From NCBI GenBank assembly GCA_039881145.1, contig JAYKKI010000134.1:1708001-1772000 (forward strand): 64,000 nucleotides of DNA, in the 5' to 3' direction. The stretch's first letter is position 1. Every line of letters begins with the position of its first letter. The DNA comes from Druceiella hillmani. Lineage: Eukaryota > Arthropoda > Insecta > Lepidoptera > Hepialidae. A model generated the notes under the pieces. The model did not search any database, was not told the DNA's origin, and saw nothing but the letters and a program-made list of their open reading frames with translations. Positions 24,550 to 37,380 of the stretch are shown in pieces. A program made the translations under genes and the position numbers.

Positions 24550-25290
24550 AAATACGACGCATATCATTATGTAAAAGCTAAATATGGATATATATTCGCG
24601 GATGACATGAAACTAATTATAGTCGTCAAGAATGCAGCAGATGCCGAATGGTTGCAACATGATATCAGAACCGTCGTTAAACGGAGCGCAAAAAGCGGTT
24701 TACGGTTTAATGAAAATAAATCTTTAATAGTGGGTTACAGCCGAGCTCACGCTTCTATTAAATACGAATATATGGTCAGCGGAATCCTACATCATCGTCT
24801 GTATGAGGCGGTTGATTTGGGAGTCAGATTCGATTCGCTATTAACATTTTGTGGGCGCATGACGGATGTGGAAAAAAAATTATTTCGGAAACTTTTTAAC
24901 AATAATCTATCTCCTTTGACTTTTTCCTCATTGCAATTTTTTCACACTAAAAAAAATTTGAAATATTTTCAAACTATGTCAATTCGTTTGCTGCACAATT
25001 CATTGGTGCAGAGCCGATTAGATTCGTCTCCATTATTTGGAGCCCACACGAAGTCAAGTACAGGTTGATGATTTGCAAACGTTCAGCAAAGGATGTTCCT
25101 TGGATATCTGCACATGAGACAGTAAGGTTTCTACCGATGTCCTCCTAGTTATACTAGGTTTCCATTCCTTGCAGTTCAGAAGAAACGTTGCGCTTATGAA
25201 ATTTATCTTCCAGCTTTTAAAAGGAAAAGTTATATGTCCTGTATTGTTGGGTAAAGTTTCTTCGTATCTTACAATTTCTTGCGTTCACGC
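24550..25290 (+). pseudogene. Jockey-type non-LTR retrotransposon, reverse transcriptase fragment
   Basis: A plus-strand frame (about 24550-25030) contains the catalytic box FADDMKL at 24595-24615, followed by the family-typical order LQHDI, GLRFNENKS, VDLGVRFDSLLTF and LVQSRLDS. At about 25020 the frame shifts and continues FVSIIWSPHEVKYRLM, a signature of insect Jockey-superfamily polymerases. A further shift gives QFRRNVALMKFIFQLLKGK (from 25169), then VICPVLLGKVS. The fingers and most of the palm upstream of FADD, the endonuclease and ORF1 are missing. Two frameshifts and stops make it dead. It is 5'-truncated near a TA/G-rich tract and degraded at the 3' end. Confidence 0.85.
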
Positions 25291-25844
25291 CATAATATCC
25301 TGTTTGCTATATCCATGTGATTTGTCCATGATAAGGGAAAGTAAATTCGTCGACATGTGTCATCATTAAATTTTATAGCTTGCGTGTGTTTTGAATTAAT
25401 ATTTAATATTTATTTTCTTTGGTTTTAATTTGTTAATCCATTAATTACTTATCAATACGTATAGGTTATAAAGAAATATATTCAAATTAAAACATTTGCG
25501 AATTAAACTTTTTGGCACTACTAAGTCAGTTTATTTTTATTTTGTTTGTTTTTCCATTTTTAGAGTTGTAAATTATTATTTTTTTGAAAGAAGTGTAAAA
25601 AATGGAAATAGTTTAAGATATCAAATAGATACAAGTAGAACATTTCAGAAAAATACGTGTCGTAGAAGAGTGTTTATTTTCACTTTCTACATTTTCTTGC
25701 ATTACTTTAAGGACTACTAATTTGGACATTCGAATGAAATAGGATATATTTTGCTTGCTCTTATTTTACATCCCACACTTTAGAAATAATGGAAAATATA
25801 TGTGAAATAGCGCTCCTATACGTTTTTCATTATAGATATTGGTG
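25291..25844. other. AT-rich DNA, no gene seen
   Basis: Sequence downstream of the retrotransposon fragment. Residual similarity to the element's end may extend to about 25370. A 74-codon plus frame at 25496-25720 is rich in Phe, Tyr and Lys codons and is judged fortuitous. Confidence 0.5.
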
Positions 25845-25955
25845 TTATATTACTACTACTCCACGGCGCTACAGCCCTTGAACAACCTAGCTCTACCCCA
25901 TAAATAGTTTCCATAACTGGTTATACCAGTACCAGGAGGTTTATTATATTACTAC
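25845..25955. mobile_element. Short insertion (87 bp) between 12-bp direct repeats
   Basis: ttatattactac occurs at 25845-25856 and again at 25944-25955, bracketing 87 bp that are much richer in GC than the flanks (tactccacggcgctacagcc at the left, accaggaggttta at the right). The arrangement looks like a target-site duplication around a truncated retroposon. 'ctccacggcgctacagccc' is reminiscent of an insect interspersed repeat, from memory. No internal gene is present. Confidence 0.6.
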
Positions 25956-27138
25956 AGTATATAAACAGCTAATAATTTTTTCACTGAAAATCATTCAACA
26001 CTTTTCAATTGAAAAAAAATTGACTAAATTAAATGAATTACAATAATTAAGTTACGAACATACTACTCGGAAAAATATTAAAATCGAAACTACTAGTGAT
26101 CACCACGGACTATTAGCTAGCCTGTTATAAATGAATGTTACAATGAGTGCACGCGCGAAGTTTCACTTAAACCAAAATTTGTCTCAACAGAGTTACTCAC
26201 TTACGATCATATTATTTCGTAGGTAACTTAGATGTTAACGATATTATGACCAGTGAGGAAAAGTTCAGAGGAGATTCAAAACCAAAAGTATCATAAATAA
26301 ACATAAATTTGGCCTAGGTTGTGAGCACTAGGGGCTGCGAGCAAGCTGGAATAAATTCAAAACCAGATCTTAACAGCCAACTTCATAATATGGATAAAAA
26401 TTTGAACTCAACTCAGTTCAACACTTTATTTTCTTTCCTCGCTTGACACAACGCACGAATGTGCGAGGAAAGAAACTGAAGAAAGATCTTAAGGAAAATC
26501 TCAAAATGAATATAATAGTACAAATATATAGTAATTCGAAAAATATTTAAATTTTGAATATATTGTTATAATTTACGAAGTTACATGAACAGTACGTCTT
26601 TACACTAACCTACCGAGATTATTGAAAGGAATTTGGGGGAATTAAAATAAAGTGTTCAGTTTTTTATATTAATAATTTACGAACCACAACATTATTCGCC
26701 AGGAAAAGTAATTCGGTGGTAATGGGAAATCTCTTAATAAAATTTCAAGAGTCTCTCAGTAACTTATGGAATTTTCTGGAAGGACTCAATCCACACTCAG
26801 ATATCGACTGACCTTTCTCAGTTAACTCCAGCAATAACTAGGTCACAGTAATTCAGTGCGAAATAAGAAATTCCTCATCAGTGAATACCTTCGAAAATCT
26901 TCGCAAGGAATCTTACCGCGACGAACCTATTGTATTTTATCCCTATTATGATCCCATTCTACCCTCGCTTTTCTATCCCTCACTTCCTATTGTGTTGTAA
27001 TGTAAACCTTTTTTTCTATTTTCAGATTTGGTTATCGCTTTCATTTTGTTATTCATTTTGTGTTCGGCGTTGGTTCATACCTGTTCGTGTCATCGAAAGA
27101 AAGTAAACAATATTTGGAACAAAATATTTTTGCGCGAA
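25956..27138. other. Moderately AT-rich DNA, no gene seen
   Basis: The segment 26090-26900 is somewhat less AT-rich than neighbours. It holds the hairpin at 26430-26475 but no open frame bounded by good splice sites. Confidence 0.45.
26430..26475. repeat. Inverted repeat, 13-bp perfect arms, 20-base loop
   Basis: TTTCTTTCCTCGC at 26430-26442 pairs exactly with GCGAGGAAAGAAA at 26463-26475. The loop is ttgacacaacgcacgaatgt. The flanks do not extend the stem. Confidence 0.9.
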
Positions 27139-27184
27139 TATGTATATATACATAAATATATGTGCAGATATATATAAATATATT

Positions 27185-27259
<75 letters not shown>
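27139..27259. repeat. (TA)n microsatellite
   Basis: An imperfect TA-rich lead (27139-27198) is followed by a near-pure TA tract interrupted once by catatata (about 27220). Confidence 0.95.
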
Positions 27260-27261
<2 letters not shown>

Positions 27262-27840
27262 TTTATTAAGATATTTATAAATATTCAGTCTACATTGTCA
27301 AATTTATGAAATTTGATTGAAAAGAAGATCTAGAAGTAATAAAAATGTACATCAATAAATTACTAACATTTTAAAGAAAGTTGGGGCATAATCGCCAAAT
27401 ATCATAAAATGATAATAAGACCGTCTCCAAGCTTTGCAACCAATGAGCGATACGTTAAATCCTCATAGCCTATAGACTTCATTTTAAATACATTGATGCC
27501 CAATGTTTTCTATTAAGTTTTTCTAGGTTTCTTAAAATACTTTTCTTCAATGACCCTGTTTTGGGACATAAATTTTTCATCAAATATCTACTAACACACC
27601 ATAAATTCTCTAATGTAATGGTTTTATTCCATTTATATATTATATTGTTTTTGCTTTAGTTTTCGTTGGAAAGAGTTTGTTTCCGGTATTTTCTTAAGAC
27701 CATTATTATTTCATTTTTCATAATCAAATTCATTATTCATCGTCATTTAAAGTTTTTATTTGCAAACAAGAGACATTCCAAAACATGTTATTCTAATTGA
27801 CCATTAAGTTTTTCCAGCGATAATTAAAAACTTTCCTTCT

Positions 27841-28225
27841 GGAATTGAAGAATGGAAATCCTTAAGGAATGGTAGTAAATCAAACACGATTCAAGATATT
27901 TGCTGCTAGTAGTTTTTTCCTTGAAAAATAACTACACCGTGACCGGGTCATTGTCTGATTATGAGTTCTGGAGATAAACAATAGAACTCCTTAATGGATG
28001 GTAGTAAATCAACCGTGATTCAAGATATTAGTTACTGGTAGTCGTTTCTTTGCAAAATAACTACACCATCGACCAGATCAGGGTCTTATTATGAGTTCTG
28101 GAAATGAACAATAGATCTCCTTAATGGATGGTATTAAATCAACTATGATTCAAAATATTTGCTATTGATAAATGTTAGTTTGCAATATCTGAGTTCCGAT
28201 ATAGAGAAAGGAACTCCTTAGCTAC
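27841..28225. repeat. Degenerate tandem repeat, ~130-bp period, three copies plus a start
   Basis: The copies start at 27841, 27970 and 28100, each with the order gga(a/g)at, 'ctccttaa(t)gga', 'tggtagtaaatcaa', 'gattcaagatatt', 'aaaataactacacc' and 'ttatgagttct'. The third copy lacks about 40 bp near its end, and a fourth begins at about 28190 (gagttccgatatag, then aggaactccttag). Divergence between copies is clear, so the array is old. Confidence 0.85.
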
Positions 28226-31117
28226 TAAAAGCTAACCACTTGCGGCTACTACTATGGCTTCGCTTTTGCGTGTTTTTGATTATCAACTTTAGACAGAGAG
28301 AAAATGTTATACTAGCTTTTGTCGGCGACTTTTAATAATTATACCATAGTCTAAGAAAAAAAAACTAAATATTAGGTATAATGTGATGATTACCACTACT
28401 GGCCATTAAAAGTTCTAAAATAACACATTTTAAAAAACTGACTTCAAAAAAGTAGGTTCTAAAGAGTAAAAAATAATTAACTCAAAATAGGTACCTACTT
28501 ATTCACAATAAATAACTAAGTGACTTATTTTTTAAGTCGGTGTCAGTATGATTGACCAATTAAACGAATGTAAAATTTAAATTATAAATACGCTCTTTAC
28601 AAAAATGTTTTGTACTCTGAGTATATTTCAAGTTAAGGTTTTCAATTTAAATGTTAAATTAAGTTAAATTATAAATTTGGTCAACAGTGCTGGTAGTGAC
28701 TTCAAAAATAAGTAAAATAGTTATTTATTGTCGGTTTTTGTGTTAAAAAATATTTTATATAATAAAAATTTACTTCAACAAAATGTTGCCGACTGTACCC
28801 TTTCGACTATCTATATATAGTGTACGCCATATAAATTTTGGGTTAAATTCAACAAAGGTCGCTTTCCGCTGTTCCCATTCTTTAACTACTAACTAGCATT
28901 CAGTTATATTGTATGCAGGGTATGTCTTTAGCTCACTTGACTGTTTTAGCAGAGGCGGAGGATGGAGTTAATTTTGTACGTGAGGAATAAGAAAAATTCA
29001 AATCATAATTTACGTGTACAATAGTATATTTTACGTATACAAGTTATTTTATTGTACCTAAATAATATTTACCTTATTCAATCGTTACATTTCTGTAAAT
29101 TGAAGAAAATATTTTAGCTTTTAATTTTGACGGTTTTCTGAAATGTAATTACTTAAAAATTACATTTTTATCGTTTTATATAATATATATCTTTTATAAC
29201 TTAGTAGGTTTTTGACTGTCAAAATTGTTAAAACAATAACATCATTAAAAAAACAGGAATTGTTTCACGAGATAATGACGAAAAAATATATAGTTTTAAT
29301 AATAACTCTTAAAGGGTTTTAAGAAAAAAGATAAATAAAATTGTTAAAATATGTAATGAAGCCTTAATTTAGACACGCGCAGAGACTTTTAAAACAGAAT
29401 TTAATATGAAACATTGCAAGGTTAATTAGAATATACACTTAGACTGTACAAGTGAAATTAATAGTAGTAAATCCTTTTTACCATAAAGGCGTCTTATAAA
29501 TCTGGAATTCAATTTTGTAAAGTTAAACTTCACGAAAATAGAGGAAAGTATAAACTGTTGTAAAACAAAAAACGCACGCAGCATTGTCAAGTGGTTTACA
29601 CAGATAAGCAGGGAGAAAACTATCCCATCCATGCATGCATATATTATACAGGTTTTTTTATATATGAAGGCCACAATAAGTAATCATACCTTATGTTTTC
29701 TGCACACGATTCTGAACGCAGTATGTTTGAAAACGAACACAGGAAAAGTATGTTAACTGATTATAATTGTTTTAAATTTATTTCATGTAGTAAATTATGT
29801 AAAATATATGTCATAATTTAAAAAAAAAACGCCGTGTAATAGCTAATAGATAGAAAAAATTATCTCGATCAAAAAAAACAGCAGCTCGTAGTAGTTCAAA
29901 AGAGATGCTACTCACTGGACCTGAATAAAATGAGATCTAGAAAAAGAGGAATAAATTTGAGCATGCGGTCAGCAGTAAACGTTGCTGACAATAATAAACA
30001 CTACATTTTTCTATGTATTACAATAAATAAAAAATAAAATTATACACAGTTGCATGATACTACTGTCTTTCTTTGGATTATTTACCATTCAAATGACGTA
30101 TTCAAATTAAAAATTTCCAAGTCGTATTCCAATACAGTCTACCCCAATTTGTTACCTAAATGAGTGTTATATAATATAGGCAAAATAATCAAACTAAAAT
30201 TTGAACCGGTGTTATAACGTGTTTTCATACTACATTGATTTTAAAAAAAAATGTTTCAAACATTGGTTGTGAATTAAAAATTTCAAAAATTTTATGTCAC
30301 CAATTAAAATTTACTCATGACTTATATAGTATTTATTTAATGTGTAATTACTTATTGAATAAAAGTTCCAGTTAAGTTTTAGTCGGTTTAAATTTTCCTT
30401 TCAATTTTCGACGTAACTTATTATATTTGAAAATAGTATCCAGAAATTTAAACGCTGAGGCGTAAATCTGCGTTGTTGGGTATTTATACAAATTTTACGA
30501 GGATTTACTAAGTTTCAAACTGCCTATTTAAAGTTGTACGTATGAGATTTCTTTGTTATTCACAGTAGAGCGATAAAATTAAAGTACAGTAGTCCCTTTA
30601 TGGGGACTGATTTCGTTTGAATCAATCCCTATACAGCCAGTAATCTTAAAATACATGATACAGTAGTAAGTAATAACACAATGTAAATGTAAAATAAGAA
30701 ATAATCAAGATATTTCATATATGAACTAACTCTACATCTGCAACGAAAACAAATGAAATCTTAAATGCGTATATAAAATTCAAACTTAACTGACTGACTT
30801 ATCAATGGTTGTCTTAAACCCTGACCCTGGAGAATATTTTAAATTTTTAAATTTAATTTGTTTTATTCTTTTCGCAGCTTAGTTACACATCAAGAAAAGG
30901 TTTTCAAAAATTTAGGGTGTGAAAACGCTTTTTACAAACTAAATACATTTCCAAAAAAAAAGCTAGTCGTTCCTTCCATATTAGTGAGTTAATAAATATT
31001 TTAATTTATTTTCCTTGTTACGTAATTATCATTAAGAATATTTTCCAAATACTGAAAAATAGAAAACATTTTTTTTCATACACGTAATCATTATTAATAA
31101 AGTACGAATGGTAGGAA
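28226..31117. other. AT-rich DNA, no gene seen
   Basis: Contains a 7-bp-arm hairpin at 29968-29989 (GTCAGCA with TGCTGAC). The 82-codon minus frame at 29426-29674 has no supporting signal. Nothing else is recognised. Confidence 0.5.
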
Positions 31118-31190
31118 GTAGGAATATACTATTCATAGTACATACTGTTACATACTGTAGGATATATAATATTCATAGTACATACTGTTT
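31118..31190. repeat. Tandem duplication, ~40-bp unit, two copies
   Basis: The units begin gtagga(a)tat and share the exact 19-mer attcatagtacatactgtt at 31131-31149 and 31171-31189. Confidence 0.85.
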
Positions 31191-33482
31191 GTATGAAATA
31201 AGCTCCTGAGGGCGGCGATCCAGCAACGTTGCTGCAATACCTGCACCCTTCCATACATAACCTAAACAATACATTAATCTGTGAATAGAAGCTCAGCGTC
31301 AAAACGTTTCCGAGGCCGCAATATTGATCAGATGTATTTGCTCAATGAGAATCAGTGTTCATACCCTCAGTAACTTATTTGCTTCTGAAGTCACGAGGTT
31401 GCAATTTACCTTTAACTTGGTGAACACAATTGATAACTTTCTGGAACAAACATAAACGATGCGCTAGAATTGCTCCCTTTATAATCAGTTTTACGTGGTT
31501 TGCTCGAGAGTGCGTTCACCCTGCAACTATTGACTGCGAATTTGGAAGTTTAGTTACTAAGGACCTTCGACCCTATTTCAAATCCCATGTGAATGATTTC
31601 GCTTCTAGTTAAGATATGACCTAATATTGCGTGCAAATTAAATTCTCCTAACATATAAATATGTAAGTATAGCAAAAGTTATTAATATAAATTAAAAGAC
31701 GAAATGATTTTAAAATTCACGAAACTTTGCCATTCGAATCTTTGCCATCGTTAGAATCACACATCAATATTACATTTATAATCACACATTATTATAAATA
31801 CTTATATGTTTGCTGAAAAATGACAATAGCGAAATTCTTCTTTATATTATCATCTTTTCTTCCTGATAACTTATACATAATAAATTATGCGGAAACGAAA
31901 ATATTTTATCCTTTTAACATTTTAATTTTTCTTTATTCAATATATTGCAACGTGTCACGTTTCTGAAACATTATTATTTAAAAAAATATTATTTAAAATG
32001 GTACATAAAAATTTATCTATTTTATTTTATAACATATTTTGAAAAAAAATAGTTGTAAATATTTTCTTTTTATCGAATATTTTATAACATATTTGATAAT
32101 TTTGTCAGTGTTCAATAATTTACATTGTTTTTATTTTGAATCTCAAGAACAGCTTTGCGTTTTTGTTCACTTTTCAAATTGTTTCGACATAATCTCAAAA
32201 TTCATTTATATATTTGCGCGCTCTGCTTTAAACTTGAACGGTATATCAGTATAATTCTTATAATTTTTACAGATATTATTGTATTATTATATAATATGCA
32301 ATCCTTAGAATATTTAGTTTTAGTGGGATTTTTTTTTTGGCCTCAGTTTATAGCGAAAACGTCGGCTTCCAAAAGGTAATTAGTAAATTTTATTCGATCA
32401 TGGTTCATCTTATTAAAGGTCAAATTGTTTTTAGCATTTACAACGGACCGATGTTAAAGTTCTTCTGTGTTTGCTGCAAGATACAGTTCAAATAATTTTT
32501 AAAAATTGCTACGATTGCATTATCCGTCGCTATGTAATCAAAGTAGCTCTATCTGGAAGCCTACCTTCGGTTCTCGATCTCTTTGTTCGGTTTGCTCATT
32601 TCCTAGGGAACACCTCTTATTTAAGCAAATGTCGCACAACAACTGCCTAGGTCATTTCTAGCTCCATTAGAATTTATTTTAGCTACATATTCAGTTTATG
32701 CCCTCATTTTAAATTTTCGGTAACTATTTAATTGAGTCTTCGTTTGCAAATGCACATAGTAGGAAACGCGCATATATTGTAACATAATGATAATGAGATG
32801 TCGATTTCTAATTATCTTTTTCTCATAATAACAACACGCCATAAAGCAGTCTAATTGGTTAACATAAAAGTTCATTTACCCTTTTATTAATCTACTCAAT
32901 ATTAACTTTCATTATGGATCGATATTTTTATAAACAAGTTTTATTCAGATCAACTTTTATTACAATAGAATTTATATAGGTCATGTTATATAATCTTGCG
33001 TGTTCGAATATTTTATATGTTAGTAGGATATACACAATTATGGTGAAATATTTAAAGCTACTTTATTTAAGTTTTGATGAGCCCCTTTTTCTGCAATTGT
33101 AATATTAAACATTGCAAGTAGCTTTTAATGTGGTTAGTGATATAAAAAAACGGAAAAACCTTGAAGAGAAAAGTGCCACCTTAAAAGTTTATATATTACA
33201 ACAAATAGAATACTAATAGGGATTTAAATACTACCTAAAAATCTCCCAAGTGAATTAATAAAAATAAATAATCACTACAATTTTGTCCCCTCACAGACGG
33301 CAATCGCAGGTTTATCACTACTCCCCTTAGATAATATCAAGCAATCTTAACACTTCAGCTCGTTTATTCCAACGATATTTAGAAACAGCCCACAAACGCG
33401 TAAGAAGTTAATTAACACAAAAAACGCAAGCTGACACCAAACGATCTCAGCTTCCTCAACAATATTCGTAGGAGGATCGTAA
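31191..33482. other. AT-rich DNA; GC patch with a 14-bp palindrome at 31221-31234
   Basis: CAGCAACGTTGCTG is a perfect palindrome inside a GC-richer patch (31200-31420). The plus frame at 31430-31612 (60 codons) has no splice support. No gene is identified. Confidence 0.45.
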
Positions 33483-33572
33483 AACCTATGTAAGCAATTA
33501 CAGGGTCGCTTCGCACGCTGTTGTTTCGAACAGTGCGCTAGATTTGGTGCTGGTTTAACTACTTGTCGTTAA
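33483..33572 (+). other. Short cysteine-rich open frame in a GC-richer island
   Basis: Between a TAA (33480-33482) and a TAA (33570-33572) lies NLCKQLQGRFARCC, then FEQCARFGAGLTTCR. A splice acceptor (gcaattacag) falls at 33503, just before GRFARCC. The CC-X3-C-X9-C spacing followed almost at once by a stop recalls the end of an insulin-like A chain, but the usual last gap is X8. No B chain or cleavage site is visible. Most likely chance or an unrelated exon. The whole patch 33440-33710 is GC-richer and could be regulatory. Confidence 0.15.
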
Positions 33573-35147
33573 GATAACCGTTTATGGGATTCATACTATA
33601 AGTGCGGCCTCTGGGCGTGTATTGTCTCGTCGACATTGTATAGCTGGGTTTGAACAGTGGTTTGTATCTGTGGGAGAGATATATGTGTTGGGCTCTAAAA
33701 CAGAGCTTGTTGTGGGGTTGTTTAATATGTTATTTTACATCCATAATATTCCATATTGTTTGTTTTGTTTTTGAGGAAATTAACCAGGCGCCATAATATT
33801 AGCGACCATTTAAAAGATCTTTATTTCATCTTGATATCAAACTTAATTTTAAATTGTTTTCCTGTACACTAATTTTTATTTTTTTTAAATGTATTTATAT
33901 TTTCAGAAACAAAAACCGCTCTCAAAAGGTACGTGATCAAGTAAAAGCAACAGTCCGAGACATCAAATTCTAAAACTAGTTGTAGCATTCATCGCTGTGC
34001 ATGGATTGTATTCAAATAAAATCTAAGTCGCTCTTTCTGACGTATTTAATTAAATCTCTTTTTATTTTTTTTGCTTAATATGCGAAAGTTGCTATTTTCT
34101 CCCTTACACTTTTATTGATACATGACATTATTTAAAAATACTTTCTTTCAATGAACTGATACCGAGAAGAAGTTTTTTATTATTAATATACTTGGCGTTA
34201 ATTTTATAGAAATTTATTATCACTTAATCTTTATTCATAACTAAATGAAACCATCACTACGTGATGTAGTAATATTTCTACTTTATTTAAAAACCACGAC
34301 CTAGGTTTCTTTTGCATGACAACATCTTCAGGTGAGCAATTTGTGAAGATTCCTTTTTTTTGTTAGTATATGATTCTCTTACAAAAAAGTTACTGAAAAA
34401 TTGACATAATAGTAATATAATTTTTTTATTGCTAATTTTTCTAATTAGCATTTAATTCACACTATTTTTATTGAATACGTTAAACGGAAAATAGCACTTA
34501 TGTTTTTATTTACATTCACCGAAAAGTGATGCAGAATTCTAAATAAATCAGAAATGCTGTAATTTGCAGATTATTTATATTATAATTTTTACAATTTTTA
34601 CATTCAGTGAGAAAAATTTGTCACTAAAAATGTGGAAAAGGAATTTTTGCTATTGAGGTTATAAATATTCTATACCTTTCTAAAACAAATGATATAAATA
34701 AAATGGTACACTGCCTTTAGGAATTCTATTTTTCCCAACTATGATATGCTGACATACATAGTATCGTGTTGAAAACAATATAGTCAAATTATGCACCACT
34801 CTCTCCGCGATACTTAATTATCGACTAAGCATGTCATGGGATTTAATTATATACTAAAATTTATTCAGCATTGAAATGCTTTTATAGATTATCATCATTT
34901 CAATGTTTCGTTAAAATAGAATATGTACAAAAAAATTCTTGAGTCAATAAGTCTTGAGTTTACACTTTTCTAATTAGCATAACCTGCTATTATGTAAATT
35001 ATAGTTTGTTTTAGAGTGGAATGACTTTTTCTGACCATATATAATTATATCGCTAATACAATAAAGATGGACAACTATAATAACATAATATAAAAGAGCT
35101 ATTTATAAATTATCCATTTAAGGAAAAAGTAACTTCTATATTCATAA
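33573..35147. other. AT-rich DNA, no gene seen
   Basis: GC-richer to about 33710, then uniformly AT-rich with frequent T runs. No open frame, array or hairpin worth separate entry. Confidence 0.5.
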
Positions 35148-35375
35148 TCATCGTCATCCACATCACAATGAATAAAGTAGCTTAACTTGCTAGGATCTCT
35201 CATACACCTCCGACAGCCTGGTATACCTTTCTCATACACCTCAGTCTTCCGATCATCGTCAATATCAGCCGGCCATCTTGATCTTTTGCTGCCTCCGGAT
35301 CGTATATTCGCTTAGTCATCCGTTATTCATTCTATGTATTCCAACTACCAGACGCTCGCCCTCTTACTATCGGTA
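35148..35375 (-). mobile_element. Second RTE-like LINE tail relic
   Basis: On minus, a frame reads GGSKRSRWPADIDDDRKTEV, followed by YEKGIPGCRRCMRDPSK. It resembles the '(G)KRSRGRP...DDI' tail that ends insect RTE-type polymerases, as in the relic near 12.7 kb. On plus it shows 'catcgtcatcc' and 'cggccatcttgatct', also typical of that repeat. It is short and broken, and the boundaries are approximate. Confidence 0.45.
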
Positions 35376-36978
35376 ATAATTATATTTGGCTCTTGGTGAG
35401 GTTGTAAACTTAGTATAATAATATAGAAGTAATTATAATTTAGAACTCTGTTTTATTAATATATGAGAACGCAAGTGTGATGAATGGAACGGTTACTTCT
35501 ATAATAATCTTGCACAATAAATTCTTGACTGAAAGCCTTAAGAACTGATTTATTTCATTTTCCAGGAAAACAATTTCGAATTAATATTGTTGGTAATAGA
35601 AACGAATGTTACGGTCACTAAATTGACAAAATTTTACACGGAAAGGGTAATATAAGATGAAATGTACTACAATAATCAAGTTAGTATAATAAACTGGCTA
35701 TCTTTTAGAAATTACAGGATATTTATATGTTAACTGAACAGACGTTTGAACGACGTATTCTTTGTATAGTCCATCAAGGATTTTTGAAAAGTTTCAATGA
35801 TTTTCCAGACATTGCTGTAAATAATGAACACAGATACTAATTGCCAACTTATTACTTAGTTGATGGATAATGATTGGAATAAATCAAAGAAATGTACCCA
35901 ATGGGGCACAAAGCCATTTGAATTGAAAATAATGCTGTCGTAACCGTGTTATAAAAGTTACGCAGTGATACGAATTCAAAAACATATTTGTTCTTTAAAT
36001 TATCCAATATAACATTATGTTCTTTTATATTTCTTATAACAACTCAACAATCTGTCGAAATGACCGAGATTACTAAAATCCTAAAACGCTGTTCTAAATG
36101 CTATAAAAGAAATTATTAAATTTATTATTTTGGAGATAATTTCTCTTGTATCGTTTAAACTATATCGACAAATAAAAAAATACTAAAGACGTCTAAGTAG
36201 CAAAATTTTTCTATAACCTTATCTATTAAATAAATTTACTCATAACCTTATCATTGAATCTTAAACTTTTTCCTCTCATAAATAATTTTTAAGAAATTTG
36301 TTGCGGTTTTCTTTCATATCTTATTTCAATGAAAAATCATTTTGATGTGTTTAGTTGTTTTTTAGTCCTAACCTCAACTATATAATCGATCATTGTGAAC
36401 TCACAAATATCATCGAGATAAATATAGAATACTATATTTCCAGGAGTAGAATTTTATTGCTTAATAATTTTAAAAATTCCATCTTTAGGGATAAGAATAT
36501 TTTAGTCTAATTACAATTTAATTAAATACATAGTGTATTTAACGTTGCCGCTAAATTTAACAGGATATTTATAATTTTACATATTAAACAAAATTAATGT
36601 AAACTCATGATAATATAACAAAAGGGCAGAATAATATTAGGGACATACAAACCTCTTAAAATAATTTTCCAAAGAATACATCTTACACTCGATTTACTAC
36701 CCAGATTTAAGCTACCTTTAGATAACCGTGAAATGTAAACAGATATGCCCTCTATTTTACGTACAATTTCAACCATTGTTTACCGTAATGCAGTACGTAC
36801 AATGCGGGTTGACCTTTTATTCCTTTGATGTAGACAAAATGTACATTTACATCTCGAAATTGAATGAATAAGTACCTTTCTGTAATATTATTAATATTTT
36901 GGGAAAAGGGTAAAAACATGGTCTACATTAAAACAATCTTAACGTTAATTTTCAGATGCGAAACGAAATATATATATG

Positions 36979-37053
<75 letters not shown>

Positions 37054-37332
37054 TCACCTTTGCGTATTTAATATAATTCTTAACTAGATACATACTTATA
37101 TTACTTTACCGCGGAAAACCTTATTCAAATGCAAAAAGTAAAGTGGTATATACGACCGTAAAACCTTCATAGAATATTCGCGAGGTTCTCGGCCGATTAG
37201 ATAAACAACGCAATTTTCTTTTTGCTTTCATTTTTGAACAGTGCATTTAAAAAGCCTAAAAAATCTAAATAATTGCATTTGATTAGACCTTTCAATTACA
37301 GTTATTTAAGTTAACATACGTCACTACTGTTA

Positions 37333-37380
<48 letters not shown>

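Noticed and set aside
33483..33572. Insulin-like peptide gene
   Set aside because: The last cysteine spacing is nine instead of eight and no B chain or processing site is visible. Kept only as a low-interest finding.
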